A stretch of DNA of 64,000 nucleotides from an uncultured Nitrospirota bacterium. GTDB lineage: Bacteria > Nitrospirota > Nitrospiria > Nitrospirales > UBA8639. Below, piece by piece: positions 19,801 to 28,621 of the stretch. A program made the translations under genes and the position numbers. Under the pieces are notes generated by a model. The model had not been told where the DNA came from. It saw only the letters and a program-made list of their open reading frames with translations, and did not search any database. How positions within the stretch are numbered: position 1 is the first letter of the stretch; every line of letters starts with the position of its first letter. The DNA is taken from contig CAKZPV010000048.1 in the NCBI GenBank assembly GCA_937139405.1, positions 62,001 to 126,000 of the forward strand. The letters run 5' to 3'.

Positions 19801-20342
19801 ATAAGCGAATAGTGGCATATATGGTAACTGCTAATCAGTCACACATAGATGTTAATGATTTAAAGCAATTTACCCGAGAGAGAATTCCAGACTATATGGT
19901 GCCGTCAGCCTTTGTTCGGCTAGACCAGTTCCCACTAACCATGAATGGGAAAATAGACAAACGGGCTTTACCCTCACCACACGACCATGAGGTGATTTCA
20001 AAAAGGCAATATGTTGCCCCTCAGAATGAACTCGAACTGACGATCTCTCGTGTTTGGCAGCAAGTACTTGGGATTAAACAGATTGGAATAAACGATAATT
20101 TCTTTGACCTTGGCGGGAATTCGATGCTGGCCGTGCAGGTTCATCAACAATTGTGCAATGGCTTGAAGGTGCAATTCCCCATGGTTGGGTTATTTCAATA
20201 TCCAACCATCAGCACTATTGCGCAATATTTAAGGCAGGATGAGCAACTTCCTCAAAACTCCTTACAGGCTACTGCTAACAGAGCCCACAGACAAAACAAA
20301 TCTTTCAGCGGAGCCAAGTTTCGTCAGGAGAAGAACGCATGA
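16866..20342 (+). CDS. NRPS module: TubC docking-C-A-PCP (Thr-like code)
   Basis: 1158 residues. Domains: TubC-type N-terminal docking domain (about 5-55); condensation domain from about 75, active site H-H-I-V-W-D-G near 208; adenylation domain from about 540 (A3 YTSGSTGTPKG near 682, A5 NMYGITETT, A7 YRSGDLAKR, A10 NGKIDKRAL); carrier domain with DLGGNSM, pantetheine Ser near 1085. The hand-read specificity code is D-V-W-G-I-A-M-V-H-K, closest to the threonine code I remember (DFWNIGMVHK, seven of ten). An N-terminal C domain in the first module suggests acylation of the first residue or acceptance from an unseen upstream partner. The stop codon overlaps the next start as ATGA, so the synthetases are translationally coupled. 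Confidence 0.94.
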   Translation: MKSTLEFLARLRSLHVHLSLTENSLRCDAPEGVMTDELQAELRYHKASLIPVLQSAQGSEGQTTQLIQPILRDSKLPLSFAQQRFWFLDRLEPGNIAYQIVEAIQITGILNIKALDKTLQEIVRRHEVLRTRFPSVDGVPTPIIDPTSSWKGAVKDLRDHPELDHTSLIQKILVTESHQPFDLAAEPLFRTQLLRLTDLTHVLVLTIHHIVWDGWSFGVLMDEMGKLYNTFHNGQQSSLVELPIQYADYAVWQRQWLQGDVLNTQLQYWRQQLAGEIPTLTLPTDRPRPRKQTFQGARHPIAIPRKVKANLLSVNQHEGTTLFMTLLAAFQVLLVRYAGQEDLLIGCPIANRTRLEAENLIGPFANTLVLRTDCSENPRFRELLGRVKETALGAFCHQDIPFELLVEKLQIPRELSYTPLFQVMFVYQNVPMGELDSPGLTFTPVEIPGNTAMFDLTVSLWDAENGEVRGTVDYNTDLFEAETIKRWFEHFNRIIVEVGRDPEQRIGEIPILTPAEFPQMIEQKHEREDFQETSCLHELFEAQVIQTPDAVALVYEDHTLTYRELNQRANHVAHMLRGMGVGPEHLVGLCVERSLAMIVGVLGILKAGGAYVPMDPTNPKGRLRFILEDTGAKVLVTQERLISQWGWYSGRVICLDGEDLKKQAAPLTNPHCAANSSHLAYVIYTSGSTGTPKGVMVTHNNVLRLLRCTEIHFRFCERDNWTLFHSIAFDVSVWELWGALLYGGRLVIVSFEVTRTPESFVRLLQQEQITVLGQTPSAFQQLLQVKSVHEGTSWALRLIIFAGEALNLESLIPWVECYGDQFPTLVNMYGITETTVHSTVQLLQKEVIQHFAGSRIGEPLADLEIFLLDKHLNPVPTGVPGEMYVGGKGVARGYLHRPDLTATRFVPHLFNHTPGDHLYRSGDLAKRMQDGSLEYLRRIDDQVKVRGYRIELGEIENTLQEHQQIDAVKVIVREDKPGDKRIVAYMVTANQSHIDVNDLKQFTRERIPDYMVPSAFVRLDQFPLTMNGKIDKRALPSPHDHEVISKRQYVAPQNELELTISRVWQQVLGIKQIGINDNFFDLGGNSMLAVQVHQQLCNGLKVQFPMVGLFQYPTISTIAQYLRQDEQLPQNSLQATANRAHRQNKSFSGAKFRQEKNA

Positions 20343-23300
20343 ATGCTGATCAATTAAATGAATGCGTCGACTCAATCGTCGTCATTGGGATGGCTGGAAG
20401 ATTTCCGGGTGCTCCTAATCTAGAGGTTTTTTGGGAGAACCTATGTAATGGTCGAGAGAGCATTTCATTCTTTAATGATCAGGAACTTCTAGACTCCGGG
20501 ATAGATCCAGAACTTTTGAAACATCCCAACTATGTGAAAGCCAAAGCCGTTCTAGAAAATGCTGAATGTTTTGATGCTTCATTCTTCGGTTATACCCCCA
20601 AGGAAGCAGAAATAATGGACCCACAGCAACGCCTATTTTTGGAATGTGCGTGGGAGGCGTTAGAAGATGCCGGGTATGACCCCGGCCAATATCCCAATCC
20701 CATCAGCGTTTTTGGTGGAGCGACAATGAACTCATACCTTTGGCCTAACATTTATGCCAATCCTAATTTTTCCGACTTTGGAAATGCTGCCCAAATTTCC
20801 AATGGAAGCGACTTCTTAACAACACGAGTGTCGTATAAGTTAAATTTGAGAGGACCGAGCATCAATGTTCAGACGGCCTGTTCAACATCTCTAGTTGCTG
20901 TGGCCATGGCCTGTCAGAATTTACTGAATTATCAATCCGACATGGCACTTGCAGGCGGAGTTTCATTAACTTTCCCCCAGAAGGAAGGATACCTCTATGA
21001 AGAAGGCAGCACCATGTCGCCTGATGGACATTGTCGGCCTTTTGATAGTCTAGCACAGGGGATGGTGAACGGTGAGGGAGTGGGAATGGTTCTTCTCAAA
21101 CGGATAGAGGATGCTATTGCGGACGGGGATAAAATTTATGCCGTAATCAAGGGGGCCGCGATTAATAACGATGGGGCGTTAAAAGTCGGATACGCTGCTC
21201 CAAGCGTAGAAGGGCAGATGGAAGTCATTGCAATGGCACAAGCCCTTGGGGGCATAGATCCAGAAACAATAACGTACATTGAAGCACATGGTACAGCCAC
21301 CCCACTGGGGGATCCAATTGAAATTACTGCACTCACTCAAGCATTTCGAGCTCATACGCAAGCGCGCCAATTCTGTGGCATAGGTTCCATAAAATCGAAT
21401 ATTGGTCACCTTGATGCGGCGGCTGGAATTGCTGGGTTTATCAAAACAGTTTTGGCCCTTCGACATAGAGTCATACCTCCTAGTTTGCATTTTGAGCACT
21501 CCAATCCTCAAATTGATTTTTCGACCAGTCCATTTTTTGTAGTGAAGGATCGAATGGAATGGGCTGTTGAGAAGTTCCCTCGAAGAGCAGGGGTCAGTTC
21601 CCTAGGCATTGGAGGAACGAATGCTCATGTTGTGCTGGAAGAAATGAAGGAAGACACCTCAAGCCTTGAATCAAGACCCGGGCAACTTTTGCTTCTTTCT
21701 GCCAGAACGCCCTCGGCTCTCGAAGCAATGACCCGCAATATGATCACTCACTTAAAAACGAATCAATCTCTTTCTCTCCCTGATGCCGCCTTTACTTTGC
21801 AATGTGGACGAAAGGAATTTGCTCATCGGCGGATGATCGTGTGCTCTGACCCACAAGATGCTGTGACGATTTTAGAAAAGGGCGATCAAACGAAATTGAT
21901 AACCCATTTTCATAATTTACCCGAAATCCGCCCCATTATCTTTTTGTTTCCAGGACAGGGTGCTCAATACGTCAACATGGGGAAAGAACTTTATCAGATA
22001 GAGGCAACATTCAGAACACACGTCGACCAATGTTCTTTGATAGTTCAATCTCGTCATGGACTGGACCTTAGTTCCGTATTGTACCCGAGTGATGATCGTA
22101 TAGATGAAGCAGCACAAACACTCCAGCAAACCTTTATGACTCAACCAGCCCTGTTTGTCATTGAATATGCCTTGGCTAAATTATGGGAGTCTTGGGGAGT
22201 GAGTCCACAAGGCATGCTGGGACATAGTATCGGGGAATTTGTGGCGGCGTGTTTAGCTGGAGTGTTCTCTCTCGAAGATGCTCTTTCCATTGTATGTAAA
22301 CGTGGACAGTTTATGCAGAGCATGCCCCAAGGATCAATGCTAGCCGTTCGGTTGAGCGAACAGGAAATACAGGATATTTTGGACCCTATGCTTTCATTGG
22401 CTGCGGTGAATGGACCCTCAGCCTGTGTAATCTCTGGACCAAGTGATTCTATAAAAGAGTGTCAGAAAAAATTGAAAGAAAGAGGAATACAATGTCGATA
22501 TCTCCATACTTCTCATGCCTTTCATTCACGAATGATCGAACCCATTGAGAAACCATTTTTGAAGGAATTGCAACAAATTACCTTCCATCCTCCGCAGACT
22601 CCATTTCTTTCAAATGTGACGGGAACCTGGATCACAGATCATGAGGCCACTGATCCTGAATATTGGGTAAGACATGCGAGTCAACCAGTACGATTTTCTG
22701 ATGGACTAAGGGTTGCGTCCAGTCAAAGCCAATCAATTTTCTTAGAGGTTGGCCCCGGTCGAACATTGAGTCTTCTCGCTAAGCAACAAATTCCCAAAGC
22801 TGGAAGTTTAGATATTGTCACATCATTACGCCACCCTTCCGAAGTTGAATCTGATGTGATGTCGCTCCTTAGGACATTAGGCCGCTTGTGGTTGAACGGC
22901 ACGCCAGTAAATTGGCCTGGATTTTATCGAGACGAAAAACGAAAGAGGGTTTCCCTACCAACTTATCCCTTTGCCCGAAAGCATTATTGGATGGAACCAT
23001 ATTTAGAAATCGAAGAAAATGAGCAAGATGAACCTTATAAGGAACCAACAGATAGCTTCAAAGGGATAGAAACATCACCGACAAATTTTCAGGAAACAGA
23101 CTCAGAGGAAGATACTATGGTTGATTCACTTGTTAGCAATTCTCCTGAAATCAAAAATTTCCAAACTTCTTCGCGCCAAACTCATATTGTCGAATCACTA
23201 AAAGCGATCCTCATTGAAGCATCTGGCTGGGATAGTGAGGAATTTGATGTATCGAGAATCGAAATCTCGATGAATTTTCTTGAACTGGGCCTAGATTCAC

Positions 23301-26300
23301 TCATGCTTATCCAAGTCAGTCAGATAATTCAACAAAAATTTGGTATCAAAGTGCCTTTCCGGCAATTACTAGAAGATTACTCGACACTTGGCACCCTCTC
23401 CAACTACTTGAATCAACATCTCGTAGCTGAAACAACTCCCATTGAAACTAGTTCGGTGACAATATCTTCCCCAAAACAACAATCTGTTATTGAGCCTAAT
23501 TCTACGGAAAGAATACAAGGGAAATCGAATTCATCTATTGAAGAGGAACGCCCATTGGTTGTTCCAAGCAACAGCCCACCACAACCAAGTAGCGCTCTAG
23601 AGCAAGTAATCTTTCAGCAACTTCAAATAATGTCTCAGCAGTTAAGCATGCTGAATGGGAATACTCCTTCTAACGACAAAACAGATCCTCTCTCAAATGC
23701 AATGAGTCCAGTGAAACAAGAGATTTCTTTAAGAGAAGCTCTCTCACGGCAAAATGGAGCTCAGGAAATATCTCATGGAAATGTGAGGCATACGCCGGAC
23801 AGTCCTGTGGATTCTAATCATGATGAGAAACAAGCGTTTCATCTTTTCAAGCCAGTGCGATCAAACGATAATGTAAAAAGGAAAGATGAAGAACTCACTT
23901 ATTTGCAAGAATTTGTTCCTCGGTACACAAAGCGAACTCAAGAATCAAAAAGACTGGCACAAAAATTTCGGCCAGTTTTGGCAGATGTGCGGAGCTCTCT
24001 TGGGTTTAGGATGGCCTGGAAAGAACTCGTCTATCCTCTTTCGATATCTCGAGCATCAGGCTCTAAAGTCTGGGATGTAGATGGCAATGAATATGTGGAT
24101 TTAGTGATGGGTTTTGGAGTTCATTTGCTAGGACATAGTCCTGTATGTGTAATGGATGCTTTAGCTGAACAACTGGGTGAACAACCTCAATTCGTCGGAC
24201 CCCAGCCGAATAAAGCCGGTGAAGTCGCCCAGTTGATTACAGAATTTACGGGAACGGAACGAGTCACGTTCTGTAATACCGGATCTGAGGCAGTCATGAC
24301 CGCGATTCGATTAGCAAGATCAGTGACAGGAAAATCAAAGATTGCAGTGTTTGAGGAGTCGTATCATGGAAACTTTGACAGTGTTTTAGTTCGAAGATCG
24401 GAAAGGAAAGGGCAGAGGAAGGTCGTTCCTGTGTCCTTAGGAATTCCTCCATCTTCTGTGCAAGAAATTGTGGTGTTGGATTATGACAACGCGGATTCGC
24501 TTGAGTTTCTGAGAAAGCATGCTGATGAATTTGCGGCTGTGTTAGTCGAACCAATTCAGAGTCGATGTCCGGATTTACAGCCCAAGGACTTTCTACATGA
24601 GTTAAGAACACTCACTAAGGAGAGAGGGATTGTCTTGATTTTCGACGAAATGATTACTGGGTTTCGACTTGATCAGGGAGGCGCTCAGGCATGGTTTAAC
24701 GTGAAAGCCGACCTTGTAACCTATGGAAAAGTGGTTGGCGGCGGGATGCCTATTGGAATTGTCTCTGGCAAAGCAGAAATTATGGATGCCATAGATGGAG
24801 GGATGTGGGAATTTGAAAATGATTCCTTTCCTCAAGCTGACCAAACCTTCTTTGCGGGAACTTTTTGTAAACATCCCTTAGCGTTAGCAGCTTCTTATGC
24901 AGTCCTTTCATATCTCAAGAAGCAGGGGCCAAGCTTGCAGCAAGGGCTAAACCAGCGAGCAACTGATTTCGTGAAGCAACTCAATGTATTATTTAATGAT
25001 GCAGGAGTTCCTATCGAGGTAAAAAACTGTGGATCCATGTTTCTATTCAACCATAGCTCCGAAATACAGTCTATCGACTTACTACTCTATAATCTCATGG
25101 AAAAAGGCGTATCTCTTTTTGGGGATAGGCCATATTTTCTGTCCACAGCTCACACGAAGGAAGATCTTGAGTACATTCTTGATGCCGTTCAACGCAGTGT
25201 GAAAGAACTCCAAAAGGGCAACTTGCTTCCCAGCTTCTCAAAGCACACCGATACATGGAGTGCCAATGCAGTGCACATGGATTTTGCTCAAATGGCATCT
25301 TCTGCATCTAGCGGGATGGGCCCAAGAAACAATGACGCGGAAACTAGCACCAGTAAACCAGATGTACCTGAAGCCATCCTACCCTCGACTGGCCAAAAAA
25401 TTACAGAAAAAATAAAGGCTCCTCTTACTGAAGCACAACGAGAGGTCTGGCTAGCCTGTCAAATGAGCGATGAAGCCTCTTGTGCCTACAATATCTTAGT
25501 CGAATTACCGTTACCCGGTCCGTTTCATCTATCAAACCTACAAAGAAGTCTTGAAATCATCATTAACCGCCACGAAGCCTTTCGCATCACGTTTGATAGA
25601 GATGCAGATTTTCAATGGATTCATCCTACTATGGCTATAGAGATTCCTATGATTGATCTTTCTCTAGAGAATCTCTCCTCTCAAAAATCTCGATTGGCCA
25701 TATTGTCTGAGAATGAAGAGCGGCAACCATTTGATTTTGAAAATGGTCCTTTCCTTCGCGCACAGGTGATGAAATTGAGCGAAGAGGAACATGTATTACT
25801 CTTAATCACTCACCATATTGTCTGTGATGGATGGTCAGGAAATATTCTTCTTGATGAATTGCAAACTCTGTATTTCCATCATGACCTGGAAGAAGTGAAC
25901 CTTCTTCCGCCTGCAGTACGATTTAGTGAATATGCGCGTAAGCAGGTACAACGGGAAAAGGGACCAGAAGGGGGTGCTGATGAAGCCTATTGGGTAAACC
26001 AATTTCAGAACTCTATCCCCACACTCGAAATACCAACTGATACCCCTAGACCTCCCATAAAAACTTCTAATGGGAAACGCATCATCAAAAACCTCGAAGA
26101 ACAATTGTGTGTAAATCTGAAAAAGCTTGGCGCGAAAAAAGGTTGTACTTTTTATTCAGCCCTTTTGGCGGGTTTCACAGCCTGGCTCTCACGTTTGACG
26201 GGGCAACAGGATTTGGTAGTGGGCATACCTGTAGCTGGACAGTTATTGATTGAAGAAGGTCCCCTCATTGGACATTGTGCAAACCTGTTACCTCTGAGAC

Positions 26301-28621
26301 ATCATCTGACCTCCCATGTCACAGTGGAAGAACATTTAGTGAAGACTAAAGCGACTGTGCTGGATGCCTATCAGCACCAATGTTCTACCTTTGGCCGTTT
26401 ACTCAGAAAATTGAACATTTCCCGTGATCCAAGTCGACTCCCGTTGGTCTCTGTGATCTTTAATGTTGATCGCACCGATGACGAGATTGAGATAGACGAC
26501 GGTGCTGACGAAGAAAATGTACAACAGAAACACTTTGTAAATTTTGATTTAAGTTTTAACTTTATTCATGCAGGGAACCAATGCCAATTGCATTGTGATT
26601 TCAATTCAGATCTGTTTGAGGACCAAACGATCCTACACTGGTTAACACAATTTCAAACGCTTCTGAATGAGATGGTCAAACATCCCAGCCAATGCGTGAG
26701 TAAACTGTTACTTCTCGACGCCATAGAGCGCCACCAACTCTTGTCGGATTGGAACCAAACATCCATCGATTTTACACACCCAAATGGCCTTCATGAATGT
26801 TTTGAAGATCAGGTAAGACGGACTCCCGAAAAAATCGCGGTCACCTATAATCAAACGAGCATGACATATCAAGAATTAGATAGATATTCCAATCAAGTTT
26901 CTCGATGGCTTCGGAACCAGGGGGTTCGACCTGAGGTGATCGTCGGCCTTTATATGGAACGGTCAATTGAACTTATCATAGGATTGTTGGGAATCTTGAA
27001 AGCGGGAGGGGCGTATTTACCGCTAGACCCCACTTTTCCTACAGAACGCATACAGTATTTGCTGGAAGATTCGAATGCTTCTGTCCTTATAGTGTCACAA
27101 GCTTTCATGGCTCAACTTCCAAAATTTTCAGGAAACATCCTCTGTATGGAAAAAGACTTATGTGAATTGCAAACCCAGGACTTCCCACAATCAAACAATG
27201 ACGTGATTCCTGAAAACTTGGCGTATGTCGTCTATACATCAGGGTCGACAGGAAAACCGAAAGGTGTGCAAATTTCACATAGATCAGTGATGAACTTCTT
27301 GAGGTCTATGAACCAAAGCCTTAGCTTATCTGCTGATGATCGAGTGCTCTCCGTGACCACTCTTTCCTTTGATATATCCGTCTTAGAGCTGTTTTTACCT
27401 TTGACCTCCGGCGCTCACCTCATCCTCACAAGCCGAGATGTCGCAATGGACGGAAATCGCCTGTTCGAATTGATGAATGAAGCGCAAATCACTGTGATGC
27501 AGGCTACGCCGGCAAGTTGGCACATGTTGCTGGAATCAGGCTGGGCAGGATCATCAGGATTGAATGTGCTCTGTGGGGGCGAAGCACTCCTCAAGGAGTT
27601 GGCCCATGAACTGCGCCTAAAAAATGGCCAGGTTTGGAATCTGTATGGTCCAACAGAAACCACCGTCTGGGCTCTAGAGCATCAAGTCGAATTGAGTGAA
27701 CACCCGGTTCCTATCGGTCGACCCATTGCCAACACGAAAATATATATTTTGGACGCGCAGTTGCTGCCGGTTCCGGTTGGTTGGCCGGGTGAATTATATA
27801 TTGAAGGACATGGATTGGCTCGAGGATACCTTAACAAACAGGAGCTGACGGCTGATCGATTTATTCCCAACCCCTTCAGTAATAATCTTGGCTCTAGGCT
27901 GTACAAGACAGGAGACTTTGCTCGATACAACCCCGATAAAACAGTACGGTATCTTGGCCGCCAGGATCATCAAGTCAAGGTTCGTGGTTATCGTATTGAA
28001 TTGCAGGAAATCGAAGCTCAACTGAGTGCCCACCCTTTAGTGCAGCAAGTGTATGTTCTGGCACAAAAAGATGAAGCAGGAAAAGATGCCTTTCCTTTTA
28101 ATCCCCATACAACTCTAATCGCCTATGTCGTAGCACGGACAAATGAGCCATTTAATACCAATGAACTTCGGGAATATCTACTTCGAAAAGTCCCTGAATA
28201 TATGGTGCCAACCGCATTTATTCTACTTACGAGCCTGCCTTTACTTTCAAATGGAAAAGTGAATCATCGGGCCCTTCCCTCTCGTGATGAATCCCGTCCG
28301 GATTTAGAATCTTCCTATGTCCCACCAGAAACAGACACCGAACGAAATCTCGTGGGTATTTGGGAAGAAGCCATGGAAATCAAACCCATAGGCATTCACG
28401 ACAATTTCTTTAATCTCGGAGGCCATTCTTTGATAGCCACCAGCGTATTGGCTCGCATAAGAGTTACCTACCATCTTAACCTACCCCTCCGTATCATTTT
28501 CGAATCTCCAACAATTGCTGAGCTTGCTAAACATATTGATCTATTACTTTGGGCTAGCAAAGGAATGAAGAATTCAGAAGGCGGTTCTTCAGCTCAGAAA
28601 CGTGTTGTTATTGAGTTATGA
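20339..28621 (+). CDS. Hybrid PKS-NRPS: KS-AT-ACP-aminotransferase-C-A-PCP (Gly code)
   Basis: 2760 residues. Ketosynthase at about 12-430 (active Cys181 in A-C-S-T-S); acyltransferase from about 530 with G-H-S-I-G-E (Ser near 630) and H-A-F-H near 725, indicating malonyl-CoA; ACP with LGLDSLM near 987; a Ser/Gln-rich linker; class III PLP aminotransferase (about 1160-1640, Lys near 1463 in T-Y-G-K-V-V-G-G-G); condensation domain from about 1690 (H-H-I-V-C-D-G); adenylation domain from about 2155; carrier with LGGHSL near 2698. There is no KR, DH or ER, so the beta-keto group should be converted to a beta-amine, as in McyE/MycA-type enzymes. The adenylation code reads D-I-L-Q-L-G-L-V-W-K, the glycine code. 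It overlaps both neighbours by ATGA. Confidence 0.95.
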   Translation: MNADQLNECVDSIVVIGMAGRFPGAPNLEVFWENLCNGRESISFFNDQELLDSGIDPELLKHPNYVKAKAVLENAECFDASFFGYTPKEAEIMDPQQRLFLECAWEALEDAGYDPGQYPNPISVFGGATMNSYLWPNIYANPNFSDFGNAAQISNGSDFLTTRVSYKLNLRGPSINVQTACSTSLVAVAMACQNLLNYQSDMALAGGVSLTFPQKEGYLYEEGSTMSPDGHCRPFDSLAQGMVNGEGVGMVLLKRIEDAIADGDKIYAVIKGAAINNDGALKVGYAAPSVEGQMEVIAMAQALGGIDPETITYIEAHGTATPLGDPIEITALTQAFRAHTQARQFCGIGSIKSNIGHLDAAAGIAGFIKTVLALRHRVIPPSLHFEHSNPQIDFSTSPFFVVKDRMEWAVEKFPRRAGVSSLGIGGTNAHVVLEEMKEDTSSLESRPGQLLLLSARTPSALEAMTRNMITHLKTNQSLSLPDAAFTLQCGRKEFAHRRMIVCSDPQDAVTILEKGDQTKLITHFHNLPEIRPIIFLFPGQGAQYVNMGKELYQIEATFRTHVDQCSLIVQSRHGLDLSSVLYPSDDRIDEAAQTLQQTFMTQPALFVIEYALAKLWESWGVSPQGMLGHSIGEFVAACLAGVFSLEDALSIVCKRGQFMQSMPQGSMLAVRLSEQEIQDILDPMLSLAAVNGPSACVISGPSDSIKECQKKLKERGIQCRYLHTSHAFHSRMIEPIEKPFLKELQQITFHPPQTPFLSNVTGTWITDHEATDPEYWVRHASQPVRFSDGLRVASSQSQSIFLEVGPGRTLSLLAKQQIPKAGSLDIVTSLRHPSEVESDVMSLLRTLGRLWLNGTPVNWPGFYRDEKRKRVSLPTYPFARKHYWMEPYLEIEENEQDEPYKEPTDSFKGIETSPTNFQETDSEEDTMVDSLVSNSPEIKNFQTSSRQTHIVESLKAILIEASGWDSEEFDVSRIEISMNFLELGLDSLMLIQVSQIIQQKFGIKVPFRQLLEDYSTLGTLSNYLNQHLVAETTPIETSSVTISSPKQQSVIEPNSTERIQGKSNSSIEEERPLVVPSNSPPQPSSALEQVIFQQLQIMSQQLSMLNGNTPSNDKTDPLSNAMSPVKQEISLREALSRQNGAQEISHGNVRHTPDSPVDSNHDEKQAFHLFKPVRSNDNVKRKDEELTYLQEFVPRYTKRTQESKRLAQKFRPVLADVRSSLGFRMAWKELVYPLSISRASGSKVWDVDGNEYVDLVMGFGVHLLGHSPVCVMDALAEQLGEQPQFVGPQPNKAGEVAQLITEFTGTERVTFCNTGSEAVMTAIRLARSVTGKSKIAVFEESYHGNFDSVLVRRSERKGQRKVVPVSLGIPPSSVQEIVVLDYDNADSLEFLRKHADEFAAVLVEPIQSRCPDLQPKDFLHELRTLTKERGIVLIFDEMITGFRLDQGGAQAWFNVKADLVTYGKVVGGGMPIGIVSGKAEIMDAIDGGMWEFENDSFPQADQTFFAGTFCKHPLALAASYAVLSYLKKQGPSLQQGLNQRATDFVKQLNVLFNDAGVPIEVKNCGSMFLFNHSSEIQSIDLLLYNLMEKGVSLFGDRPYFLSTAHTKEDLEYILDAVQRSVKELQKGNLLPSFSKHTDTWSANAVHMDFAQMASSASSGMGPRNNDAETSTSKPDVPEAILPSTGQKITEKIKAPLTEAQREVWLACQMSDEASCAYNILVELPLPGPFHLSNLQRSLEIIINRHEAFRITFDRDADFQWIHPTMAIEIPMIDLSLENLSSQKSRLAILSENEERQPFDFENGPFLRAQVMKLSEEEHVLLLITHHIVCDGWSGNILLDELQTLYFHHDLEEVNLLPPAVRFSEYARKQVQREKGPEGGADEAYWVNQFQNSIPTLEIPTDTPRPPIKTSNGKRIIKNLEEQLCVNLKKLGAKKGCTFYSALLAGFTAWLSRLTGQQDLVVGIPVAGQLLIEEGPLIGHCANLLPLRHHLTSHVTVEEHLVKTKATVLDAYQHQCSTFGRLLRKLNISRDPSRLPLVSVIFNVDRTDDEIEIDDGADEENVQQKHFVNFDLSFNFIHAGNQCQLHCDFNSDLFEDQTILHWLTQFQTLLNEMVKHPSQCVSKLLLLDAIERHQLLSDWNQTSIDFTHPNGLHECFEDQVRRTPEKIAVTYNQTSMTYQELDRYSNQVSRWLRNQGVRPEVIVGLYMERSIELIIGLLGILKAGGAYLPLDPTFPTERIQYLLEDSNASVLIVSQAFMAQLPKFSGNILCMEKDLCELQTQDFPQSNNDVIPENLAYVVYTSGSTGKPKGVQISHRSVMNFLRSMNQSLSLSADDRVLSVTTLSFDISVLELFLPLTSGAHLILTSRDVAMDGNRLFELMNEAQITVMQATPASWHMLLESGWAGSSGLNVLCGGEALLKELAHELRLKNGQVWNLYGPTETTVWALEHQVELSEHPVPIGRPIANTKIYILDAQLLPVPVGWPGELYIEGHGLARGYLNKQELTADRFIPNPFSNNLGSRLYKTGDFARYNPDKTVRYLGRQDHQVKVRGYRIELQEIEAQLSAHPLVQQVYVLAQKDEAGKDAFPFNPHTTLIAYVVARTNEPFNTNELREYLLRKVPEYMVPTAFILLTSLPLLSNGKVNHRALPSRDESRPDLESSYVPPETDTERNLVGIWEEAMEIKPIGIHDNFFNLGGHSLIATSVLARIRVTYHLNLPLRIIFESPTIAELAKHIDLLLWASKGMKNSEGGSSAQKRVVIEL

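Noticed and set aside
23880-25240. Class III aminotransferase considered as a separate hemL-type gene
   Set aside because: It is in frame inside the hybrid synthase, between ACP and condensation domains, with no stop or internal start signals.
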